A DNA stretch of 38,410 nucleotides from Gemmatimonadales bacterium (GTDB lineage Bacteria > Gemmatimonadota > Gemmatimonadetes > Gemmatimonadales > GWC2-71-9). A model generated the notes under the pieces. That model saw only the letters and a list, made by a program, of their open reading frames with translations. It was not told where the DNA came from and made no database searches. The position numbers were made by a program, and so were the translations under genes. Location of the stretch: contig JAICWE010000032.1 in NCBI GenBank assembly GCA_025934955.1, positions 1-38,410 of the forward strand, in the 5' to 3' direction. Numbering within the stretch: the first letter of the stretch is position 1; each line of letters begins with the position of its first letter. Of this stretch, positions 8,100 to 16,584 are shown piece by piece.

Positions 8100-9028
8100 C
8101 CGCACCGCTCGCCGTTCAGGCGGCGAGGCTCGGCCGGGATTACGGCGCCACCCGCGCGCTCGAGGGCCTCGATCTCGAGGTACCGGCGGGTGCGCTGGTC
8201 GGTCTGCTCGGGCCTAACGGCGCCGGCAAGACCACCGCGATGCTCCTCCTGGCCACGCTGCTCGCACCTACCCGCGGCAGCGCGGCGCTCTTCGGCTGCG
8301 ACACCCGGCGCGACCGGCGCGCCGCCCGGCAGCGGCTCGGCCTCGTCTTCCAGGAGCCGAGCGTGGACGGGCTGCTCACCGTCGAGGAGAACCTGCGCTT
8401 CGCCGCGCGACTCGCGGGGCTGCGCGAGCGCGAGGCACGCGCCGCGGTTCGGGCGACGCTCGATCGCGTGGGGCTGACGGCCCGCGCGGCGCAACCGGCC
8501 CGCACGCTCTCCGGCGGCTGGCGCCGTCTCGCCGACATCGCGCGGGCGACGCTCCACCGGCCCGCACTGCTCATCCTGGACGAGCCCACCGTCGGCCTCG
8601 ACCCGGAGCACCGCGAGCGGGTCTGGGCGCTGCTGGACGAGGAGCGCCGCACGCGCGGCTGCGCCATTCTCTTCTCGACGCACTATCTCGCCGAAGCCGA
8701 ACCCGCCGATCACGTCGTGCTGCTCGCGGCGGGCCGCGTCGCCGCCGCGGGAGAGCCCGCGCTCCTCCGCCGCGCGCTCGGCGCGGCCGTGGTGGAGCTC
8801 GAGGGTTCGGGAGCGGCCGGCGCCGTGCGGCTGCTTCAGTGCGACGACCTCGTCAGCCGGGCGATCCGCACCGATCGCGGATATCGCGTCGCTCTTCGCG
8901 ACGCGCACGCGCCGGCGCTCGAGCGGCTCGCCGCCGCGCCCGGCCTCACCCGCGTCACCGTCCGCGAGACGACGCTCGAAGACGTCTACTTCGCGGTAAC
9001 CGTGTGCGCATCGGACGACGCGCCGTGA
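8096..9028 (+). CDS. ABC transporter ATP-binding protein coupled to pqqE
   Basis: 310 residues from the GTG at 8096, which overlaps the pqqE stop. The frame is open further upstream, but the overlap and the start of homology fix this start. Visible motifs are Walker A GPNGAGKTT (about residues 40-48), Q-loop VFQEPS, signature LSGGWRRLADIARA (Trp in place of the usual Gln), Walker B LLILDEPTVGLDPE and switch His in FSTHYLAEAE. The 3' third is the extended tail of the drug/ion exporter type (CcmA/DrrA-like). PQQ-associated ABC genes of the Ped type are known near quinoprotein dehydrogenase clusters; this one sits inside the biosynthetic operon. PQQ or precursor export is an inference from position. 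Confidence 0.92.
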   Translation: MTAPLAVQAARLGRDYGATRALEGLDLEVPAGALVGLLGPNGAGKTTAMLLLATLLAPTRGSAALFGCDTRRDRRAARQRLGLVFQEPSVDGLLTVEENLRFAARLAGLREREARAAVRATLDRVGLTARAAQPARTLSGGWRRLADIARATLHRPALLILDEPTVGLDPEHRERVWALLDEERRTRGCAILFSTHYLAEAEPADHVVLLAAGRVAAAGEPALLRRALGAAVVELEGSGAAGAVRLLQCDDLVSRAIRTDRGYRVALRDAHAPALERLAAAPGLTRVTVRETTLEDVYFAVTVCASDDAP

Positions 9029-9816
9029 CGTCGCCCAGCGCGCTCGCGGCGGTTCGCGGCGTCGTGGCGCGCGATCTCCAACGCGCGCTCCGCCAGCGGA
9101 GCCGGCTGCTCGGCGGTCTCGCGCGGCCGCTGCTCTGGCTCCTGCTGGTGGGCACGGGCTACGGAGCAATCGCGCGACTCGAGGGCGGCGTGCCGTACCA
9201 CGCGTTCGTCTTTCCCGGCGTGGTGGTGATGGCGGCGCTGTTCGGCGCGATGCTCACGGCCATCGGCACGGTGTACGACCGCGAGTTCGGGATGCTGCGA
9301 CTCATGCTCGCGAGCCCCGCCGGCGTCGCCGCGATCCTCGTGGGCCGCGCGCTCGCGGCCGCCGCGGTGGGCGTGCTCCAGGGCGGCGTGGTGCTGCTGT
9401 TCGCACCGCTCGCCATCACGATCACCATGGGTCAGGGACTCGCCGCGCTCGGTGCGCTGGTGCTGGGCGCGCTGGTCTTCGCGGTGCTCGGCCTGCTGGT
9501 CGCGGCGCGGCTCCGGTCGGTGGAGAACTTCGCCGGCGTGATCAATGTGGTGCTCTTCCCGCTGCTCTTCGCCAGCGGCGCGCTGTATCCGGTCGGCGGG
9601 ATGCCGGCGCCGATGCGGCTCCTGGCCCGCGCCAACCCGGTGACCTACGCCGTAGACCTGGTGCGCCAGGCCATGGGACTTGCGGGCGAGTGGCGCGCCG
9701 TCAACGATCTCGTCGTCATGGTGGGCGTGGCTGCCGCCGCCTTCCTGCTCACCGCACTCCTCTTCGACCCCGAGCAGCGCCTTATCCGCGCCCGGCGCAA
9801 CTCCGCGGTGGCCTAG
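9025..9816 (+). CDS. ABC-2 type transporter permease coupled to pqq operon
   Basis: 263 residues from GTG at 9025, overlapping the ATPase stop by four bases (GTGA). About six hydrophobic segments are visible, near residues 32-48, 60-80, 105-130, 138-160, 165-185 and 228-248. The sequence NPVTYAVDLVRQAMG near residue 208 is characteristic of ABC-2 permeases such as DrrB and NodJ. With the preceding ATPase it forms a complete half-transporter pair of the exporter class; no periplasmic binding protein is present. It resembles the PedC-type permeases found with PQQ-dependent alcohol oxidation genes. Its substrate is unknown. Confidence 0.92.
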   Translation: MTSPSALAAVRGVVARDLQRALRQRSRLLGGLARPLLWLLLVGTGYGAIARLEGGVPYHAFVFPGVVVMAALFGAMLTAIGTVYDREFGMLRLMLASPAGVAAILVGRALAAAAVGVLQGGVVLLFAPLAITITMGQGLAALGALVLGALVFAVLGLLVAARLRSVENFAGVINVVLFPLLFASGALYPVGGMPAPMRLLARANPVTYAVDLVRQAMGLAGEWRAVNDLVVMVGVAAAAFLLTALLFDPEQRLIRARRNSAVA

Positions 9817-9844
9817 CCGGCATTCTCGAAAGTGGATCTCCCGA

Positions 9845-9878
9845 GGGTCGGCGGTCTCGCCGATGTTGGCGGCGACCC
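9845..9878 (+). other. Small hairpin in leader of the Trp-rich lipoprotein gene
   Basis: TCGGCG (9848-9853) pairs with CGCCGA (9858-9863) over a GTCT loop. An overlapping alternative pairs GGGTCG (9845-9850) with CGACCC (9873-9878). There is no T-run. It lies between the permease stop and the ribosome site (GGAGA at 9886-9890) of the next gene. It may be a weak processing or pausing element between the pqq operon and the lipoprotein gene. Confidence 0.25.
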
Positions 9879-9894
9879 TTCATCCGGAGATCCC

Positions 9895-10638
9895 ATGCGT
9901 CACCTCGCTGCACTCGGCGTTGCCGCCGTCCTCACCTGCGTCGCCTGCGATTCGTCTCCCACCGCCTCGGGCGCGGCGGCCACCAGCCCCGATCTCGCCC
10001 GCAGCGGCATCGCGCTCGCGTTCGACGCCAACGCGCACCCCTACGGCGCCAGCATGACCCAGTGGGACGAGCGCTGGTGGCAATGGGAGGTCTCGAGCCC
10101 GACCGCGCGGAACCCGAGCCTCGACCCGACCGGCGCGAACTGCGCCAGCGGGCAGAGCGGCCCGGTGTGGTATCTCGGCGTGGTGTTCGGCACGGCCACG
10201 GTCACCCGGAGCTGCACGGTACCGAGCGATCGGGCGATCCTGGTCAACCTCTCCGGCGTGCTGAACGACTACCCGTGCCCCGATCCGAACTTCCAGCCGG
10301 CGGCGGGGCAGTCGCTGCAGGACTTCCTCACGCAGGGAGCGAGAGACGTGGTCGGCATCGTCAACTCGCTCACGCTGACGGTGGACGGCGTGTCCATCCC
10401 CGACCTGTTCGGCCGGCTGGACGTGACGCCGCTGTTCGACTTCACCGCCGATCCGAGTCTCGCGACCTCCATCGACCCGTGCATCACCGGCTCGTCGCAG
10501 CAGGCCGTCGCGGCGAGCTTCCTGGCGATGCTCAAGCCGCTGCCGGTCGGCACGCATACCATCGTCTTTACCGCGAGAGACACCCATGGCACGCAGACCT
10601 CGCTCACCTACGATCTGAACGTGGCGGGGCGGCCGTGA
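9895..10638 (+). CDS. Secreted lipoprotein with Trp-rich WWQW motif
   Basis: 247 residues from ATG at 9895, preceded by GGAGA. An in-frame GTG at 9832 exists but would put residues ahead of the signal peptide. The N-terminus MRHLAALGVAAVLTCVAC is a lipoprotein signal with likely lipidated Cys18 (Cys15 is an alternative). Residues 55-66 (MTQWDERWWQWE) hold four Trp in eight positions (57, 61, 62 and 64), followed by a NPSLDPTGANC and GPVWYLG pattern. I recognise this Trp/NP/D-TG-C/PVWYL arrangement from uncharacterised exported proteins in several phyla. Cys residues recur at intervals and could form disulfides. It starts 78 bases after the transporter, in the same direction, so a link to PQQ is possible but unproven. 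Confidence 0.8.
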   Translation: MRHLAALGVAAVLTCVACDSSPTASGAAATSPDLARSGIALAFDANAHPYGASMTQWDERWWQWEVSSPTARNPSLDPTGANCASGQSGPVWYLGVVFGTATVTRSCTVPSDRAILVNLSGVLNDYPCPDPNFQPAAGQSLQDFLTQGARDVVGIVNSLTLTVDGVSIPDLFGRLDVTPLFDFTADPSLATSIDPCITGSSQQAVAASFLAMLKPLPVGTHTIVFTARDTHGTQTSLTYDLNVAGRP

Positions 10639-10641
10639 GGA

Positions 10642-12156
10642 TCAGGCCGGGACGGCGGCGCGAGTCCGGGCGATCGCGCCGGCGCCCCGCCGATGAAGCG
10701 CGAGCGCGGCGGCCATCCGCCGCGCGGCCTCCGCCAGCTCCCGCTCGTCGTGGAAGGTGAAGCCGAGCCGGGCGAAGGGAGATGGACGATCGGCGAGATC
10801 GTAGAGCCGGCCGCTGCGGAAGATGACGCCGAGCGCCTGCGCCTGCTCGGCCCAGCCATCGAGGTTCACGTCGGCCGCGGCGCGGGCCCAGAGCGCCATG
10901 CCGCCCGAGGGCACCTCGAAATCGAGTGCCGTGCCCAGCTGGTGTTGGAGCGCCGAGACGAACGCGTCGCGCCGGGAGCGGTAGGCCCGGCGCATCCGGC
11001 GCACGTGGCGGCCGAGCTCGCCGCTTTCGAACAGCGCTGCGACGGCGCACTCGACGGCGAGGTCGCCCTGGATGTCGGCGGCGACCCGCACGCTGGTCAT
11101 CCGCTCCAGCAGCGCCGCCGGCCCGACGGCGAACCCGACGCGGAGCCCGGGTGCGAGGATCTTCGACAGCGTGCCGATGTAGAGCACGACGCCGCTCCGG
11201 TCGCTGCTGGCGAGCGGCAGCACCGGCGGGCCGTCGTAGTGGAACTCGTGATCGTAGTCGTCCTCGATCACAGCGATGCGGTGCCGTCGCGCCAGCTCGA
11301 GGAGCTGGAGGCGCCGCGCTGCGGGCATCACCGTCGTGGTCGGGAACTGGTGATGCGGCGTGACCACGACGGCGCGGATCCGCTCGCGCGCGGCCGCCTG
11401 GGCGAGCGCGTCCACGGAGAGCCCGCCGTCGTCCACCGGCAGAGGCAGCAGATGCGCGCCCGCGAGATGCAGCGTGTTCCGCACGTGCGGATGACCCAGC
11501 GCCTCGACCGCGACGACGTCGCCCGGCACCAGTAGCGCGCGGGCGGCGAGGTCGAGCGCCATCTGACTGCCGCGGGTGACGAGGATGCCGTCGGGCTCGG
11601 CCGCGATCCCGCGCGCGGCGGAGAGCATCGTCGCGAGTGCCGCGCGGAGGCGCGGATGGCCCCGCGGATCGCCGTAGGCGAGGAGCGATCCGCCGTGGTG
11701 CAGCAGCGCGCGGCGGTACGCGCGGGCGAGCTGTGCGGTGGGAAGGAGGCGGACGTCGGGCGTGCCGCGCGCGAGCATCAGGGCGCCGGGCGCGTAGTGC
11801 GGCGGTGCATCGGCCGGAAGTGCGGGAGCGACATCGAAACCGGCGCGGGCAGAGTCGAGCGATCGCAGCGAGCGAGGAGCGAGGAGCCGCGGAGCGCGGC
11901 CGGGCGGCTCACCGGCAACGCGGGTGCCGCGGCCCCTCACCGTCACCCATCCCTCGGCCCGGAGCTCGTCGTAGCTCGCGAGGACGGTGTTGCGGTTGAC
12001 GTCGAGTTCGCGGGCGAGCGTGCGGCTGCCGGGAAGGGCATCGCCGGGGCGCAGCCGCCCGCGCCGGATGTCGTCCGCGATCGCGCGCGCGATGCGGAGA
12101 AACAGCGGAAGCTCGCTCTCGGGGTCGGGTGCGACGGTCAGTTGCCAGGCACGCAT
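10642..12156 (-). CDS. MocR/PdxR-type transcription regulator with aminotransferase-like domain
   Basis: 504 residues. A GntR-type winged helix (about 17-85; PGSRTLARELDVNRNTVLASYDEL) is joined by a linker to a fold-type I PLP domain (about 120-490). The PLP Schiff-base lysine is Lys332 in YIGTLSKILAPGLRVGF, and the conserved IEDDYDHEFHYDGPP precedes it. MocR proteins bind PLP or amino-compound ligands and control vitamin B6, GABA, taurine or related genes. The target is not evident. The neighbour upstream on the same strand is a secreted protein (37 bases away), and the Pro/Glu dehydrogenase lies beyond it. Its stop is four bases from the convergent lipoprotein stop, so no room is left for a separate terminator. 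Confidence 0.92.
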   Translation of the reverse strand: MRAWQLTVAPDPESELPLFLRIARAIADDIRRGRLRPGDALPGSRTLARELDVNRNTVLASYDELRAEGWVTVRGRGTRVAGEPPGRAPRLLAPRSLRSLDSARAGFDVAPALPADAPPHYAPGALMLARGTPDVRLLPTAQLARAYRRALLHHGGSLLAYGDPRGHPRLRAALATMLSAARGIAAEPDGILVTRGSQMALDLAARALLVPGDVVAVEALGHPHVRNTLHLAGAHLLPLPVDDGGLSVDALAQAAARERIRAVVVTPHHQFPTTTVMPAARRLQLLELARRHRIAVIEDDYDHEFHYDGPPVLPLASSDRSGVVLYIGTLSKILAPGLRVGFAVGPAALLERMTSVRVAADIQGDLAVECAVAALFESGELGRHVRRMRRAYRSRRDAFVSALQHQLGTALDFEVPSGGMALWARAAADVNLDGWAEQAQALGVIFRSGRLYDLADRPSPFARLGFTFHDERELAEAARRMAAALALHRRGAGAIARTRAAVPA

Positions 12157-12193
12157 CGGCTGGGAGACGTCCGCGTCGGGCCCGCCTGCACCG

Positions 12194-13009
12194 TCAGCGG
12201 CAGACGTCGGCCGGTGGGTCCGGGTCGCGGACCAGTCGCTGACGCTGCTCCAGCGTCGTCCGCACCGTGCGGCCGAGGACGCGGCCGGGCGGCAGCACCG
12301 AGACGACGAGCACGTGTCGCTCGACGCCCATGAGGCCGCGGCCGCGGCTCCACGAAATCTCGGTCGTCTCGTCGGTCGCCTCCCGCTGATCCACCGGCAG
12401 CGAATCGCCCTCCTGCTCGGCGCCCTCGCGGTGGTCGGTCAGATGAAAGCGGAGGAGTGGCGCGCCGGCCGCGTCGGCGCTGTCGGCGACCCGGCGGATC
12501 TCGAGCGCGGGCGGCTCGCGCCAGCTCTCGCCCACGCGGAGCACGCGCGCCGGAAGCCGGGGGAAGAGGTCGTCGAGCGCCCGGTCCACCCGCACGATCT
12601 CGGCGAGCTCGTCCGGCACGAACGGGCGCGTCTCCACCGCGAAGCGGCCGTCGGAGGCGAGGGTGCCGCGGAACCGCCCGCCGAGCACGCCCCCGGCGTC
12701 GGGAGTGACGCTCACGCTGTCGGTGACGCGGGAGACGGTCAGCGTGTCGAGCCAACCCTCCAGAGCGACGCTGCTGCGGTCGGCGTCACCGTGGAAGAGC
12801 CAGACGTCGTCGCGATCGATGGTCGAGAGATGAGTCCGGTCGCCGGCCTCGGTGCGAACGCCGGTACGCACCCGCTCGGTGAAGCGAGCGCAGGCGAACT
12901 GCGAGGCGGCGTAAGCGGGAAATGCCTGCTGCGCCTGCGCGGCGAGGGAGCCGGCCACGAGCTGCAGCGCCAGCCCGGCGAGCCTCAGGCGGGCGTTTCG
13001 GCCCGGCAT
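12194..13009 (-). CDS. Secreted protein of unknown function
   Basis: 271 residues from ATG. The N-terminus has a basic start, a hydrophobic core (LRLAGLALQLVAGSLAAQAQA region, residues 8-27) and an Ala-x-Ala site, giving a signal peptide. The mature part is beta-rich, with repeated short strands and charged turns (DTLTVSRVTDSVSV; GGRFRGTLASDGRF), and two Cys (near the N-terminus and in the last residues) that could pair. No membrane helix follows, so it is periplasmic or outer-membrane associated. No family was recognised. It lies 19 bases after the pyrroline-carboxylate dehydrogenase gene on the same strand and probably shares its transcript. Confidence 0.75.
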   Translation of the reverse strand: MPGRNARLRLAGLALQLVAGSLAAQAQQAFPAYAASQFACARFTERVRTGVRTEAGDRTHLSTIDRDDVWLFHGDADRSSVALEGWLDTLTVSRVTDSVSVTPDAGGVLGGRFRGTLASDGRFAVETRPFVPDELAEIVRVDRALDDLFPRLPARVLRVGESWREPPALEIRRVADSADAAGAPLLRFHLTDHREGAEQEGDSLPVDQREATDETTEISWSRGRGLMGVERHVLVVSVLPPGRVLGRTVRTTLEQRQRLVRDPDPPADVCR

Positions 13010-13028
13010 CTCAGCGCGCCGGCGTCGC

Positions 13029-14657
13029 TCACGCCTCCCGCATGAACGGATAGCGGTAGTCCTTCGGCGGGTCGAAGTTTTCCTTGATGGCGCGGGGCGA
13101 CACCCAGCGCATCAGATTGAGGATCGAGCCGGCCTTGTCGTTGGTGCCGCTTGCGCGCGCGCCGCCGAACGGCTGCTGCCCCACGACCGCGCCGGTCGGC
13201 TTGTCGTTGAGATAGAAGTTGCCGGCCGCGTTGCGCAGCGCCTGCTCCGCCTCGATCAGCGCGCTCCGCTCCTGCGCGAAGACGCCGCCGGTAAGCGCAT
13301 ACGGGCTGGTGCGGTCCACGATGTCGAGCGTCTCGCGCCAGCGCGCGTCGTCGTAGACGTGCACCGCCAGCACCGGCCCGAAGATCTCCTCGCACATGAG
13401 CCGGTATCCGGGGTCGTCCACCTGCAGCAGCGTGGGCTGGACGAACCAGCCCTCGCGGTCGTCGGTGCCGCCGCCGGCGACCACGCTCACGCCGGAGTCG
13501 GTCTTCGCCCGCTCCAGGTGGGTGCGGAGCCGGGTGAACGCGCGCTGATCGATCACCGCGCCCCTGAAGTTCGTGAAGTCGGCGACGTCGCCCACGCGGA
13601 TGCTGCCGATGTCGCTCACCACGCGGTCGCGCACCTCGGGCCAGAGCGAGCGGGGCACGTACGCGCGCGATGCGGCGCTGCACTTCTGTCCCTGATACTC
13701 GTACGCGCCGCGCACCATGCCGACCGCGAGCGCTGCGGCGTCGGCGCTCGGGTGCGCCACGATGAAGTCCTTGCCGCCGGTCTCGCCCACGATGCGGGGA
13801 TAGCTCCGGTAGCGCTCGAGGTTGCCGGCCACCTGCTTCCATAGCGCGCGGAGCACGGTCGTCGAGCCGGTGAAGTGGATGCCGGCGAGGCGTGAATCGG
13901 CGAGCAGGATGTTGCTCACCTCGACCGGATCGCCGGGGACGAAGTTGATCACCCCCGGCGGCAGGCCCGCCTCCTCCAGCAGCCGGTAGAAGTGCCAGTT
14001 GCTCAGCGTCGCCGTCGCGGCGGGCTTCCATACGACCGTGTTGCCCATGAGCGCGGGCGCGGTGGGCAGGTTGCCACCGATTGCCGTGAAGTTGAACGGC
14101 GTGATCGCGTAGACAAACCCCTCGAGCGGCCGGTGATCGAGCCGGTTCCACGCCCCCGCCGCCGACATCGGCTGCTCGGCGTACAGCTGCTCGGCGAAGT
14201 GGACGTTGAAGCGGAGGAAGTCGATGAGCTCGCACGCGCTGTCGATCTCGGCCTGGTAGGCGGTCTTGCTCTGGCCCAGCATGGTGGCCGCGTTGAGCAC
14301 CTGACGCCACTCGGCGGCGAGCAGGTCGGCTGCCTTGAGGAAGACGGCGGCGCGGTCCTCGAAGCGCCAGCTCGCCCAGTCGCGCTGCGCCTCGACCGCG
14401 GCTTCCACGGCGGCACGGATCGCGTCGGCGTCGGCGTGGTGCACCCGCGCGAGCACCTGCCGGTGCCGGTGCGGCGCGGTCACGTCCTCCAGCTTGCCGC
14501 CGCGCACCATCCGCCCGCCGATCACCGCCGGAACGTCGACGACCTCGCCCGACTGGCTTGCGAGCGCGCTCTTGAGCGCGGTGCGCTCAGCCGTGCCCGG
14601 CGCGTACGACAGCACCGGCTCGTTGTGGGGGGCGGGAATGTTGGCGATACCGCTCAT
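13029..14657 (-). CDS. pruA: L-glutamate gamma-semialdehyde (1-pyrroline-5-carboxylate) dehydrogenase
   Basis: 542 residues, matching the single-function P5C dehydrogenase group (about 540). It oxidises glutamate semialdehyde to glutamate with NAD, the second step of proline breakdown. The aldehyde dehydrogenase signature is intact: AITPFNFTAIGGNLP near 184, general base Glu292 in VGETGGKDF, catalytic Cys326 in EYQGQKCSAASRAYVP, and EEIFGPVL further on. The C-terminus FDPPKDYRYPFM also fits this group. The first enzyme, proline dehydrogenase, is not in the window. It follows modC by 48 bases on the same strand; a functional link with molybdate uptake is not evident. Confidence 0.95.
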   Translation of the reverse strand: MSGIANIPAPHNEPVLSYAPGTAERTALKSALASQSGEVVDVPAVIGGRMVRGGKLEDVTAPHRHRQVLARVHHADADAIRAAVEAAVEAQRDWASWRFEDRAAVFLKAADLLAAEWRQVLNAATMLGQSKTAYQAEIDSACELIDFLRFNVHFAEQLYAEQPMSAAGAWNRLDHRPLEGFVYAITPFNFTAIGGNLPTAPALMGNTVVWKPAATATLSNWHFYRLLEEAGLPPGVINFVPGDPVEVSNILLADSRLAGIHFTGSTTVLRALWKQVAGNLERYRSYPRIVGETGGKDFIVAHPSADAAALAVGMVRGAYEYQGQKCSAASRAYVPRSLWPEVRDRVVSDIGSIRVGDVADFTNFRGAVIDQRAFTRLRTHLERAKTDSGVSVVAGGGTDDREGWFVQPTLLQVDDPGYRLMCEEIFGPVLAVHVYDDARWRETLDIVDRTSPYALTGGVFAQERSALIEAEQALRNAAGNFYLNDKPTGAVVGQQPFGGARASGTNDKAGSILNLMRWVSPRAIKENFDPPKDYRYPFMREA

Positions 14658-14705
14658 CGGCTCCGGCCTGGCTGGTGGGAGCCGGACGTTAGCGGAAGCG
14701 TGGTA

Positions 14706-15782
14706 CTATCGGTAGGGCGTGATGCCGGTCGCCTTGAAGGCGGCGTACACCCGAACGCCCGGTGCCAGGCCGAGCGACTCGACCGCGCCGCGCGTCACCT
14801 CGGCCACGAGCGCCGGCTCGGTCGCGAGCACCACGCGCACCCGTTCGCCCAGCGGAGGTTCCGGCACCAGCTCGCGCACGACGCCGGCAAAGACGTTCTG
14901 CGCGCTGCCGGCCGGCGGCTCGCGGGAGACGGTGATCGCGTGCGGGCTCACGGCGACGAACGCGTCGTCCGCGTCGACCGGATCGGCGACGACCAGCTCG
15001 CCGAGCGCCGTGCGGAAGCGGGCGAGCCCGCCGGGCTCGCGCCGCACCACGCGTCCCCCGAAGAGATTCAGCCCGACGAACTCGGCGACGTACGCCGAAC
15101 GGGGCCGCCGCAGGATCTCGTCGGCGGCGCCGACCTGCGCGATCCGCCCGCCGGCCATCACCGCGATCCGCTCGCCGAAGACCAGCGCCTCCATCGGCTG
15201 ATGGGTGACGTAGAGACTGACGCCGGCGTGCTCGCGCAGGATGTCGCGCAGCTCGCCGCGGACCTGACGCCGCGTCGCGAGATCGAGCGCGCTGAGCGGC
15301 TCATCGAGCAGCAGCAGCGCCGGCTCGAGCACCAGCGCCCGCGCCACCGCCGCGCGCTGCTGCTGCCCGCCCGACAGCGCAGCGGGCCGCCGCCCGGCCA
15401 GAGATGCGAGGCCGAAGCGCTCGAGCACGGCGGCGGTGCGGCGCCGCGCCTCGCCCCGGCCGACGCCCGCGGCCCGGAGCCCGAAGCCGACGTTCTCGGC
15501 CACGCTCAGATGGGGGAAGAGCGCGTAGTCCTGAAAGACGTAGCCGACCGACCGCGCCGACGGCTCGAGACCGAAGCCCGATGCGGTGTCGGCCCAGGTC
15601 GCGCCGTCCAGCTCGATACGCCCCTGATCCGGCGCCAGCAGCCCCGCCAGCAGCCGGAGCAGCGTCGTCTTCCCGGAGCCGCTCTCGCCGAGGAGCACAA
15701 GGGTGCCCCCACGCGCGAGCTCGAGCGCGGCGCGCAGCTCGAACGCGTCGCCCAGCCGCCTAACGACGTCGAGCCGGAGCAC
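14706..15782 (-). CDS. modC: ModC, molybdate ABC transporter ATP-binding protein
   Basis: 358 residues from GTG at 15782, overlapping the end of modB by 23 bases. The frame is open upstream but homology begins here. Walker A GESGSGKTT, Q-loop VFQDYALFPHL, signature LSGGQQQRAAVARAL, Walker B LLLLDEPLSALD and switch His (YVTHQPMEAL) are all present. The C-terminal 120 residues form a Mop/TOBE region (AFVAVSPHAITVSREPP; LGLAPGVRVYAAFKATGI) that binds molybdate oxyanion in ModC proteins. It completes a modA-modB-modC transporter headed by a Mop-domain regulator. The sequence fits molybdate best; tungstate cannot be excluded. Confidence 0.95.
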   Translation of the reverse strand: MLRLDVVRRLGDAFELRAALELARGGTLVLLGESGSGKTTLLRLLAGLLAPDQGRIELDGATWADTASGFGLEPSARSVGYVFQDYALFPHLSVAENVGFGLRAAGVGRGEARRRTAAVLERFGLASLAGRRPAALSGGQQQRAAVARALVLEPALLLLDEPLSALDLATRRQVRGELRDILREHAGVSLYVTHQPMEALVFGERIAVMAGGRIAQVGAADEILRRPRSAYVAEFVGLNLFGGRVVRREPGGLARFRTALGELVVADPVDADDAFVAVSPHAITVSREPPAGSAQNVFAGVVRELVPEPPLGERVRVVLATEPALVAEVTRGAVESLGLAPGVRVYAAFKATGITPYR

Positions 15783-16584
15783 GCGACATGAAGAAGCCCT
15801 GCCCGCCCGAGCGCAGCGCGAGCAGCAGCCCCACCGACGTGACGACCAGCAGCAGCGACATCGCCACCGCGGCCCCGAGATCGCCCTCGAGCGCGACGTA
15901 CACCGCCAGCGGCATCGTCTGGGTGCGGCCCGGCAGGTTGCCGGCAAAGGTGATGGTGGCGCCGAACTCACCCAGCGCGCGGGCGCAGGCCATCGCCGCG
16001 GCGGCGACGATCGACGGCGCGGCGAGCGGCAGCATCACCCGCGCAAAGCGGTGTGCCTCCGACGCGCGCAGCGTGCGCGCGGCGTCGAGATAGCGCTGGT
16101 CCACGCTGCCGAACGCCGCGCGGGTCGGCGCCACGAAGAACGGCGCCGCCATGAACGCCTGCGCGATGATCACCGCCAGCGTGGTGAACGGCACCGACAC
16201 ACCGAGCGCGCCTAACGCCCCGCCCAGGAGCCCCGCGCGGCCGAACGCCAGAAGGAGGGCGAGACCGGCGACGGTCGGCGGCAGCACCATCGGCAGGTCG
16301 AGGCAGACCTCCAGCAGGCGTTTCCCCCGGAACTCCCGCGTAGCGAGCACGTACGCGACCGGCAGGCCCAGCGTCACCACCACCGCCGTCGCGATCAGAC
16401 TGGTGATGAGACTGAGCCGGAGCGCCGCGAGCACGATCGGATCGCCCAGCCGCCGGATCAGCTCGCCCGGCGCCACACGGACGATCAGCGCGACCAGCGG
16501 AAGCCCCACGAGCGCCAGAAACAGCGCGATCGCGACCCCGACCGCGAGCCGGAGCCCCAGGCCCGCCGGAGAAAGCCGCGTCAT
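15760..16584 (-). CDS. modB: ModB, molybdate ABC transporter permease
   Basis: 274 residues from ATG at 16584, overlapping the modA stop by four bases (ATGA). A longer open frame upstream is the shadow of modA. Six membrane helices are visible, at about residues 12-36, 55-80, 90-112, 132-155, 195-215 and 240-262. The cytoplasmic coupling loop ALGEFGATITFAGNLPGRTQ is the EAA-type signature typical of ModB and CysW proteins. LPMVLPPTVAGLALL is also a ModB hallmark. It carries oxyanion across the inner membrane using the ModC ATPase. Confidence 0.95.
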   Translation of the reverse strand: MTRLSPAGLGLRLAVGVAIALFLALVGLPLVALIVRVAPGELIRRLGDPIVLAALRLSLITSLIATAVVVTLGLPVAYVLATREFRGKRLLEVCLDLPMVLPPTVAGLALLLAFGRAGLLGGALGALGVSVPFTTLAVIIAQAFMAAPFFVAPTRAAFGSVDQRYLDAARTLRASEAHRFARVMLPLAAPSIVAAAAMACARALGEFGATITFAGNLPGRTQTMPLAVYVALEGDLGAAVAMSLLLVVTSVGLLLALRSGGQGFFMSRAPARRR

